A stretch of DNA of 64,000 nt, taken from Streptomyces sp. NBC_01216 (GTDB lineage: Bacteria; Actinomycetota; Actinomycetes; Streptomycetales; Streptomycetaceae). Under the pieces are notes generated by a model, which ran no database searches, was not told the origin of the DNA, and saw only the letters and a program-made list of their open reading frames with translations. The stretch covers positions 62,001 through 126,000 of the forward strand of contig NZ_CP108677.1 in the NCBI RefSeq assembly GCF_035994945.1, written 5' to 3'. The number at the start of each line of letters is the position of its first letter. The stretch's first letter is position 1. Shown here piece by piece: positions 57,237-64,000 of the stretch. The position numbers and the translations under genes were made by a program.

Positions 57237-58433
57237 TCAGTCCGCCGGCCGCCACCGGCGGGCTCGGCCGAGGGGGATCACCACGGCCGCGACCGCCACC
57301 AGCAGCACCAGCCCACCGGCCGCCGAGGCGACCAGCACGGCACGGTGCCGAGGGGCCGGGGAGGGCGACTCGGGCAGGCCGGCGGGGGGCTGCTTCGGCA
57401 CCGTGCCGGCGGCGTCGGTGAGGACGGCCGTGAGCGCGCCGTAGACGTCCAGGCGCGGGGGCGACGCCGGATACGCGGTGCCCAGCAGGCGGCGCGTCAC
57501 TTCGGCCGCGCTCAGCTCGGGATGACGCGCCCGGACGAGGGCCGCGGCCCCCGCCACATGAGCGGCGGCGAAGGAAGAGCCGGAACCCAGGTAGTGGCCG
57601 CTGCCCTTCGGCCCGTTCCCGACCACCCCGATGCCGGGGGCGGCGAGGTCCGCGGAGAGGGCCATCGGCGCGCCGGCGGGGCGGTCGCCACCGGCGCCGT
57701 AGTCCATCACCGAGAGCACGTCCGGCACCGCGGCGGGCCAGTACCAGAGAGGCGCGGCCTTCCCCTTTTCTTCCTTGCCCTGTTCTGCCTTGTCCTGCGG
57801 CACCGTGTCCGGGGCGAACGGGGCCACCACCAGGGCGTCACGTCTGGTCGCGTAGGCGACCGCGGTGGTCAGCTCCTCCCTGCCGGTGGGCAGCGCCCGG
57901 GCGACGTAGATCACCTTGGCGCCCTGGTCCGCGGCCTTCCTTATGCCGTCGGCGAGCAGATCCGGGGTGGTCGTGCCGCGCTCCTCGGTGCCCCGCACCG
58001 CGAGGATCCGTGCCGCCGGCGCCACACCCGCTGGGCCCACTCCCTTGGTCCGTGCCGCGGCGATGAGCCCGGCGGCGAAGCTGCCGTGCCCGACGCAGTC
58101 GTCGTCCGCGCTGCCCACCGTCTCCACTCGGCCGGCCAAGGCCGGAATCGAGGTGCCGACGCCGGTGTCCACCACCGCCACGGTCACCCCGGCGCCCTGG
58201 GACTGCTGCCAGGCACGGGACAGGCCGAGGGCGCGAATGGTCCAGGGTTCGCGCTCGGCGGGGCGTTCGGACGCCGCCGCGCATGACTCATTCGCCCTCA
58301 ACTCCGCACGCGCAACGGGAAGTTCCACCGGATCGGAGTCGGCAAGCGCAGGTCCGGACCCGGCCAGGAGCAGGGGGAGAGTGGCCATCAGGACGGCCGC
58401 AGCCGCGCGTGCGGAGGTGGGGTCTCGTCGCAT
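57237..58433 (-). CDS. mycP: Mycosin-type subtilisin protease MycP
   Basis: Start chosen at ATG 58433 because AGGA lies 8 nt upstream; an ATG at 58442 would add three residues. About 398 residues: signal peptide to about 32, S8 domain with catalytic Asp in AVVDTGVG, His in DCVGHGSFAAGL and Ser in GSGSSFAAAH, then a Pro-rich spacer and a C-terminal membrane helix (about 366-388). This is the mycosin layout, anchored outside the membrane as a stabilising or processing part of type VII machines. The usual oxyanion-hole motif AAGN is replaced by APFAPD, so the key Asn is not visible and catalysis may be weakened. Convergent with eccC. Confidence 0.88.
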   Translation of the reverse strand: MRRDPTSARAAAAVLMATLPLLLAGSGPALADSDPVELPVARAELRANESCAAASERPAEREPWTIRALGLSRAWQQSQGAGVTVAVVDTGVGTSIPALAGRVETVGSADDDCVGHGSFAAGLIAAARTKGVGPAGVAPAARILAVRGTEERGTTTPDLLADGIRKAADQGAKVIYVARALPTGREELTTAVAYATRRDALVVAPFAPDTVPQDKAEQGKEEKGKAAPLWYWPAAVPDVLSVMDYGAGGDRPAGAPMALSADLAAPGIGVVGNGPKGSGHYLGSGSSFAAAHVAGAAALVRARHPELSAAEVTRRLLGTAYPASPPRLDVYGALTAVLTDAAGTVPKQPPAGLPESPSPAPRHRAVLVASAAGGLVLLVAVAAVVIPLGRARRWRPAD

Positions 58434-58610
58434 GGCGGGCATCCTATGGTGATCGCCCGAGCGTTACGACGAGCACCCGGTGCGCGACGTTCCACGGGAA
58501 GTGCGCTGTCCCGCCTGGAAGATGACGGTCTCGCTCACGTAGCCTGCACCGGTACGCGTCCCGACGTCCCACAGGGCCGAACAGTGGCGCCGGAGCCAGG
58601 AGGATCAAGC

Positions 58611-61600
58611 TTGTCACGGCAGTTGCTCATGGTCTGCCCGGAGCAGCCGGGAAGTTTCCGGACCATCGGTGAGGCGCTGGCTCAGGCGCGCAGCGGCGCG
58701 GTCGTCAGGGTACGGCCCGGCCGCTACCCGGAGAACCTGACCATCCGGACCCGGGTGACCATCGTCGCCGAGGGCGAACCCGGCAGTGTCGAGATATGCC
58801 CGCGCCGCGGCAGCGCCGTCGTGCTGGTCGCCGACGCGGTCATGCTCACCGACCTCACCTTGCGCGGTGGTTCCGAGGACGTGCCGGTGGTCGACGCGGC
58901 GCGCGGGCAGGTCGCCATGGACGGCTGCACCATCGCCGGCGCCGGCTGGACCGCCTTGCTGGCCCGGGAGTCGGGCTCGCTGGCTATGCGGGGCTGCCGG
59001 GTCAGCAACCCGGACGGGGCCGGCATCGTGGACACCACCGACACCGGCAGCGTGATCTCCGACTGCGTGATCGAGAACCTGGCCACCACCGGTGTCGTGA
59101 TCAGTGCGAACGGCCGCACCTCGGTGCGGGAGTGCCGTATCCGCGGCGCCCGCGGCAACGGCGTGCTCGCCAACGGCGAGGCCCAGGGAGTCGTCGAGGA
59201 CTGCGACATCTCCGGCACCGGGAAGCCCGCCATCGCCCTGGAGGGCGACAGCAGTACCCGGGTGCGGCGCGTGCGGGTGCACGACGCGGCGGTCGGTGTG
59301 TACGTCACCAGCAGCTCGCGTCCGGTGCTGGAGCAGGTGACGGTCAGTGACACGGCCGGTCCCGGTTTCGTGCTGGCGTCGGGGGCCGACGTGGAGGTGC
59401 TGCGCTGCCGCACGTCGCGTACCAAGGGCAACGGACTGGCCGTCACGGAGCGCTCACGCGGCACCTTCCGTGAGTGCGCGTTCGACACCTCGGGCGGAGC
59501 GGCGATCCGGGTGATCGGCTCCAGCACCCCGACTCTGACCGACACCACGGTCCGCGACTGCGCGGACCGGACGGGCGCCGTCCTGCTGGACGAGGAGTCG
59601 GCCGCCGAATTCGACCGGCTGGAGATAGTCGACCCGGCCGGTGTCGGCATCCTGATCCGCGGCGGCGGAAACCCGCTGCTCCGCCGTGCCCGGGTCACCA
59701 AGTCCGTTGGGCACGGTGTGGAGGTCGCGGACGACGGTCGCGGGCGGCTGGAGCACTGCGAGATCGAGAACGCCGGCGCGGTCGGCGTCCGGGTGTCCGG
59801 CGGTGGCAATCCGCACCTGCGGGACACCACCGTGCTCGGCGCGGCCGACGCCGGGATCCGGATCGGCGCGGAGGGGCTGGGCACCGTCCGCGACTGCCGG
59901 GTGCACGCCTCGGGCGCCTCCGGCATCGCCGTGGACAAGGGGGGCGAACTGTCGGTGCTGCGCACCGAGGTGACCGGCTCGGGGGCCCACGGTGTGATGG
60001 CGGTGGACGGGGCCCGGCTGAGCCTCAACGCCTGTGTGATCACGAGCAGTCTCGGCGACGGCGTCCGGATCGACACCGCCGAGCAGGTCACCGCGGCGGG
60101 CTGCACCGTGCGGGAGAACCAGGGCGCGGGGCTGAAGCAGACCCGCGGCAGCGACCGGTTGACGGTGGAGGACCTGACCAGTGGGGACAACGGCGCTCCT
60201 GACGTATGGGGAGCGGACGTCACCGGCGTCGTACCGGCGGGCGAGCCGGGTGGCCGAGGCGGGTCCGCGAAGGCCGCACCGTCGGGACCGCTTGAGGAGC
60301 TGGACTCGCTGATCGGCCTGTCCGATGTGAAGCACCAGGTCCGCACTCTGGTCAACCTCAACCAACTGGCGCAGCGCCGCGCCCGGCTCGGCATGCCGGT
60401 GCCGCCGATGAGTCGCCATCTGGTCTTCTCCGGTCCACCCGGCACCGGCAAGACGACCGTCGCCCGGCTCTACGGCGGCATCCTCGCCGAGTTGGGTGTG
60501 CTGGGCTCAGGGCACCTGGTCGAGGTCTCCCGGGCCGACCTCGTCGCCCAGGTCATCGGCGGCACGGCGATCAAGACGACGGAGGCGTTCAACGAGGCGC
60601 TGGGCGGTGTGCTGTTCCTGGACGAGGCGTACACGCTGCTGTCGGACGGCAAGGGCGGCGGCGCCGACTTCGGCCGCGAGGCGATCGACACCCTGCTGAA
60701 GCTGATGGAGGACCACCGCGAGGAGGTGGTGGTGATCGCCGCGGGTTACACCGGCGAGATGTCCGCCTTCCTCAACTCCAACCCCGGCCTGGCCTCCCGC
60801 TTCACCCGCACCATCGAGTTCGCCAACTACACAGCGGAAGAACTCGTCACGATCACCCAGCGGATGTGCGAAGCACACCGTTACGAGCTGGACCCGCGCA
60901 CTCTGGACGCCCTCGCCGAGCACTACGGGCGGATGGAGCGGGGCGCCACCTTCGGCAACGGCCGCGCCGCGCGCCGGGTGTTCGAGGAGATGGTGGACCG
61001 GCAGGCGTTCCGGCTCGGCTCGATGGTGGACCCGGCCGAGGCCGACCTTTCGCTGCTGCTGCCCGCGGACGTCGGCGTCGAGCCCGGCGACGCGGCCCAG
61101 GCGGCGGGGAGTTCCGATGAGCTGCTCGCGAAGCTGGACGCCATGGTCGGCCTCGGGGCCGTCAAGCGGGAGGTGACCGATCTGGTGAACCTGCTGGCGA
61201 CCATGCGGCAGCGGCAGGCGGCCGGACTTCCCACCCCGAGGATCAGCCAGCACCTGATCTTCTCCGGCCCACCCGGCACCGGCAAGACGACCGTCGCCCG
61301 CCTCTACGCCGAGCTGCTGCACTCCCTGGGGGTCCTGCCCAAGGGGCAGCTCGTGGAGGTCGCCCGCGCGGACCTCGTGGGCCGGTACGTCGGTCACACC
61401 GCGCAGATCACCAAGGAGGTCTTCGAACGGGCTTTGGGCGGTGTGCTGTTCATCGACGAGGCGTACACCCTCACTCCCGAGGGGTCGACGTCCGACTTCG
61501 GCCGGGAGGCGGTGGAGACCTTGCTGAAGCTCATGGAGGACCACCGCGACGAGATCGTGGTGATCGCCGCCGGGTACACCGCCGAGATGCACCGGTTCCT

Positions 61601-61934
61601 GGACTCCAACCCGGGCCTGTCCTCGCGGTTCACCCGCACCGTGGAGTTCGAGAACTACTCGACCGAGGAACTGGTCGGGATCATCACGGCACAGGCCGCT
61701 GACTCCGGCTACGACTGCCCACCGGAGACCGTCGGGGCGCTGGGCCGGTACGTGGCCGCCATCCCGCGCGACCGCGCCTTCGGCAACGCCCGTACCGGGC
61801 GGCGGCTGGTGGAGTCCATGATGACCCTGCAGGCCAGGCGTGTCGGCGCGATACCGGCGCCCGGCCTGGACGACCTGCGGCTGCTGCTCCCCGAGGACCT
61901 GCCGTCGGACGGCCCCGTCGGGACGGCGCGCTGA
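58611..61934 (+). CDS. Parallel beta-helix protein fused to two CbxX/CfqX AAA+ ATPase domains (EccA-like)
   Basis: TTG 58611 follows AGGAGG with a 7-base spacer and gives 1107 residues (LSRQLLMVCPEQPGSFRTIG). Residues about 15-540 are a right-handed parallel beta-helix of short repeats (VVISANGRTSVRECRIRGAR; GVLANGEAQGVVEDCDISG). Two AAA+ domains of the CbxX/CfqX family, as in EccA, follow: Walker A GPPGTGKTTVARLY near 607 and 885, Walker B GGVLFLDEAYT near 664 and GGVLFIDEAYT near 943. EccA-type ATPases act in the cytosol on type VII substrates. No signal peptide is seen, so the beta-helix is probably a cytosolic recognition or scaffolding part. Confidence 0.88.
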   Translation: MSRQLLMVCPEQPGSFRTIGEALAQARSGAVVRVRPGRYPENLTIRTRVTIVAEGEPGSVEICPRRGSAVVLVADAVMLTDLTLRGGSEDVPVVDAARGQVAMDGCTIAGAGWTALLARESGSLAMRGCRVSNPDGAGIVDTTDTGSVISDCVIENLATTGVVISANGRTSVRECRIRGARGNGVLANGEAQGVVEDCDISGTGKPAIALEGDSSTRVRRVRVHDAAVGVYVTSSSRPVLEQVTVSDTAGPGFVLASGADVEVLRCRTSRTKGNGLAVTERSRGTFRECAFDTSGGAAIRVIGSSTPTLTDTTVRDCADRTGAVLLDEESAAEFDRLEIVDPAGVGILIRGGGNPLLRRARVTKSVGHGVEVADDGRGRLEHCEIENAGAVGVRVSGGGNPHLRDTTVLGAADAGIRIGAEGLGTVRDCRVHASGASGIAVDKGGELSVLRTEVTGSGAHGVMAVDGARLSLNACVITSSLGDGVRIDTAEQVTAAGCTVRENQGAGLKQTRGSDRLTVEDLTSGDNGAPDVWGADVTGVVPAGEPGGRGGSAKAAPSGPLEELDSLIGLSDVKHQVRTLVNLNQLAQRRARLGMPVPPMSRHLVFSGPPGTGKTTVARLYGGILAELGVLGSGHLVEVSRADLVAQVIGGTAIKTTEAFNEALGGVLFLDEAYTLLSDGKGGGADFGREAIDTLLKLMEDHREEVVVIAAGYTGEMSAFLNSNPGLASRFTRTIEFANYTAEELVTITQRMCEAHRYELDPRTLDALAEHYGRMERGATFGNGRAARRVFEEMVDRQAFRLGSMVDPAEADLSLLLPADVGVEPGDAAQAAGSSDELLAKLDAMVGLGAVKREVTDLVNLLATMRQRQAAGLPTPRISQHLIFSGPPGTGKTTVARLYAELLHSLGVLPKGQLVEVARADLVGRYVGHTAQITKEVFERALGGVLFIDEAYTLTPEGSTSDFGREAVETLLKLMEDHRDEIVVIAAGYTAEMHRFLDSNPGLSSRFTRTVEFENYSTEELVGIITAQAADSGYDCPPETVGALGRYVAAIPRDRAFGNARTGRRLVESMMTLQARRVGAIPAPGLDDLRLLLPEDLPSDGPVGTAR

Positions 61935-62459
61935 GACAGCCGTCGGAGGCGGGTTCAAGGCTCAAGCAGGTGGCGTCCGGCTTCTCCCGGCGGCACTTCC
62001 CCGGGCACTGAGCCCGCCCCTTCCTCGCGGGCCCCGGCGAGGAAAGGGGGTGGCGTACACCGCCCTCGCCGATGCGGTCCTTGTTGGCAAAAGCAGAAAG
62101 GCTGTGAGCGCGGTCGATGTGCAGCACTGCGTCGCCGCCGACCTTCCCGAGATCCGGCCTCCTCGATCGCTGACGAGAACACCTTCCCATCGACATCAAC
62201 TACCCTGGCCCGAGCCACATAGACGTGTCCAAACTCCGGGGTCAAGGCCCGGCGCCCGCACGTGACACCGGTCGGTTCCCACCCACCGGTCTCGATCTGA
62301 TCCCTCGTTGGCTACGCTTCGGCCTACGCGTTCGCCGGAGGGGAGAGCCGACGGCGAATCGGTTGCGCACCTCGACATCGGTGGTTCCTCCCGGGTTCCC
62401 GTCACCTGAGCCGCTGAGCACCGCGTACGCATCCCCCACAAGCCGACAACGGAGTACGG
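61935..62459. other. 525-base intergenic region with a possible broken minus-strand ORF
   Basis: On the minus strand from about 62245 a frame reads LTPEFGHVYVARARVVDVDG and KVFSSAIEEAG. The neighbouring frame continues LGKVGGDAVLHIDRAHSLSA and NKDRIGEGG. This could be a small frameshifted gene remnant, but I recognise no family. Bases 62250-62459 must hold the promoter of the lectin gene; no clear -35/-10 was found. Confidence 0.3.
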
Positions 62460-63725
62460 ATGCCACCTCAGAACAACGGAGCCCAACCGGCTGCCGCATC
62501 GTCCCAGGCGACCGGTCCCGGCGCACCCAAGGTGCGCCAGGCGGTCGCCTTGCCCGCAGTCGCCTGCGAGGCGGGAGCGGAACTCACCCCCGCCGGCAGG
62601 CGGGGGCCTTCAGGTGACAGTGCCGGCGCGACAGAAGAGGCTTCCCCCAGGGAGACCGGCCGGGGGGACACGGGGACGGACGAGGCCGCCGAGGAGACAG
62701 CGGGGAGCGCGGGAACCGGCCCGTCCCGGCGGGCTGCGGCGTCGGGCGGTACCCGCCGGACCGGATCGGGCAACGCTTCCGGCCGAGCCGCCGCTACGGA
62801 ATCCACGCCCGTTCCGGGGTCGGACCCGACTTCCGGACCAGACTCTGACGCTGCGTCAGGTCTCGTCTCCGGGCCCGCCGCCGAAGGCGCCGAGGCTCAG
62901 GCACTCTCCGGCTCCTCGGGAGGCCCGTCCTCCGGTACCGCAGCGGCGGGAACCGAGCCCGGACGTCCCAAGAAGCCGATGCTCGCGGCCGCGGTGATCG
63001 TCGGCGCACTCCTGGTCACCGTCCCCCTGGTGGTCCTGGCCAAGGACGACCGCGACGCCCCCTCGGCGAAGAACACCGCTGCCGCAGGGCCTGCCGACGA
63101 CACCGTGCTCGGGGCGGCACTCCCGTCCGCTCCGGGCGACTACACCCCCAAGGCCCGGCCGGCGAAGGGCGCGGCCTCGCCGTCCGTCTCCGCTTCCAAG
63201 CCGGCGACGAAGGCGTCCCCGAGCAAGGGCGCCGGGGACGCCAAGTCGGCCGAGCCCAGCAGCAAGCCCAAGACCACGCCCAAGAAGTCGCCGCCGGCCA
63301 GCTCTCCTCCCAAGAGCGACGAGGGGAACGGCAAGAACTCGTCGAAGACCGGCTACTTCCTGATCGCAGGGGGTGCCGGATTGTGTCTGAACCCGTCCTC
63401 CGCCGGCAGCCAACTGCGAATCGCGAAGTGCAACGACCGGGACGAACAGCGCTGGGATCTCCGCTCGGACGGCACCGTCCGTGCCAAGGGGCTGTGCATG
63501 ACTTCGGCTTCGTCGGCCAGCGGGGCGGCGATAGAGATAGCCCCGTGCAACGGCAGCCGAGGGCAGCAGTTCTATCTGAACAAGACGACCCACGACCTGG
63601 TCTCGCAGTCCAGCTCGAAGTGCGTGGTCGTCTACAACCTCGGGAAGACGGAGGGCACCCCGGTCATCGTGTGGCCGTGCGACGGCGCCGAAAACCAGAA
63701 GTGGTACCAGTGGATCGACCACTGA
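62460..63725 (+). CDS. Type II membrane protein with C-terminal ricin-type lectin domain
   Basis: ATG 62460 after GGAG gives 421 residues. Residues 1-168 are a disordered Ala/Gly/Ser/Thr/Pro region. A single membrane helix lies at about 172-193 (MLAAAVIVGALLVTVPLVVL). Residues 195-295 are a Lys/Ser/Pro linker. Residues about 297-421 form a ricin B-like beta-trefoil (GLCLNPSSAGSQLRIAKCND; RDEQRWDLRSDG; ENQKWYQW) with the QxW-type motifs. The lectin domain would be outside the cell and bind glycans. The link to the type VII locus is only by position. Confidence 0.8.
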   Translation: MPPQNNGAQPAAASSQATGPGAPKVRQAVALPAVACEAGAELTPAGRRGPSGDSAGATEEASPRETGRGDTGTDEAAEETAGSAGTGPSRRAAASGGTRRTGSGNASGRAAATESTPVPGSDPTSGPDSDAASGLVSGPAAEGAEAQALSGSSGGPSSGTAAAGTEPGRPKKPMLAAAVIVGALLVTVPLVVLAKDDRDAPSAKNTAAAGPADDTVLGAALPSAPGDYTPKARPAKGAASPSVSASKPATKASPSKGAGDAKSAEPSSKPKTTPKKSPPASSPPKSDEGNGKNSSKTGYFLIAGGAGLCLNPSSAGSQLRIAKCNDRDEQRWDLRSDGTVRAKGLCMTSASSASGAAIEIAPCNGSRGQQFYLNKTTHDLVSQSSSKCVVVYNLGKTEGTPVIVWPCDGAENQKWYQWIDH

Positions 63726-63825
63726 GGCTCCGCCAAGCTCGTTCCCGCGGTTCAGTGGGGCTGGTGAGGTCCTCACGCGGGTCTGAACGGTCAACGGTGC
63801 ATCTTCGAAAAGGAAGTGACACCTG

Positions 63826-63963
63826 ATGACCGACGTGATCGTCTCGGCTGAGGCCGTGAAGGAAGCACAGCTGGCCGGGCTGGCACCCGACGTACTTACA
63901 CGGACGCCGCCGCGGGGGGGATCAGCCCGGCACGTCGCCTTCGAGGGCGCCTCCCGTCGCTGA
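63826..63963 (+). CDS. Short hypothetical ORF near the right edge
   Basis: ATG 63826 with AGGAAG about 8 nt upstream gives 45 residues (MTDVIVSAEAVKEAQLAGLA and onward, ending GASRR). The good ribosome binding site argues for translation. The abrupt Arg/Gly-rich end suggests it may be the 5' part of a frameshifted gene. No family recognised. Confidence 0.35.
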   Translation: MTDVIVSAEAVKEAQLAGLAPDVLTRTPPRGGSARHVAFEGASRR

Positions 63964-64000
63964 CCGAAGTCAGCGTCGAGCTGTCCCTGTGATCCGGGCG

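Overview
The window is high-GC actinobacterial DNA, most likely Streptomyces. The evidence is very high third-position GC, GTG/TTG starts with purine-rich ribosome binding sites, a fruRKA operon, a DUF4331/TPR/NicO operon and a Streptomyces-type type VII secretion locus. No rRNA, tRNA or CRISPR array was seen.

Layout. (1) 0-2.3 kb, minus strand: fructose utilisation operon (DeoR regulator, 1-phosphofructokinase, and the start of a fructose PTS gene that runs off the left edge). (2) 2.4-17.8 kb: an insertion-sequence graveyard around a few ordinary genes (secreted DUF1996 protein, 5'-truncated thiC, PIN-type toxin-antitoxin pair, S1-family protease). It holds remnants of ISKra4, IS4, ISAzo13 and IS256 elements, two apparently complete IS5-like elements whose ends I can place (5824-7446 and 12022-13729), and a decayed IS1182 element with near-perfect ends (15911-17742). 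Three related small coiled-coil/winged-helix genes occur here; two lie inside the IS5-like elements. (3) 17.8-22.7 kb, minus strand: DUF4331 exported protein, TPR protein and NicO/RcnA-type metal exporter. (4) 22.8-24.5 kb: gene debris (broken NTPase, IS3 and IS6 fragments) marking a boundary. (5) 24.5-61.9 kb: a type VII secretion (ESX) locus. eccD and eccB, then esx-like genes, a helical protein, a repeat-rich AAWKG-type protein, a YbaB-like protein, another WXG-like protein, a giant 5168-residue modular protein and an 1103-residue companion all lie on the minus strand. eccC runs divergently, followed by mycP on the minus strand and a beta-helix/double-AAA+ (EccA-like) protein on the plus strand. 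(6) 62.4-64 kb: a membrane-anchored ricin-lectin protein and a short ORF.

How it works together: EccB, EccC, EccD, the mycosin and the EccA-like ATPase would form a type VII machine. No EccE was recognised. The Esx-like proteins and the large proteins encoded with them are plausible substrates. The giant protein is built like a polymorphic toxin: N-terminal helical/hydrophobic domain, linkers, two zincin-type HExxH modules, an OTU-like cysteine protease module, two copies of a module that may be ADP-ribosyltransferase-like, and a C-terminal degenerate OTU-like end. This protein and the IS-borne coiled-coil/winged-helix genes are the most promising leads.
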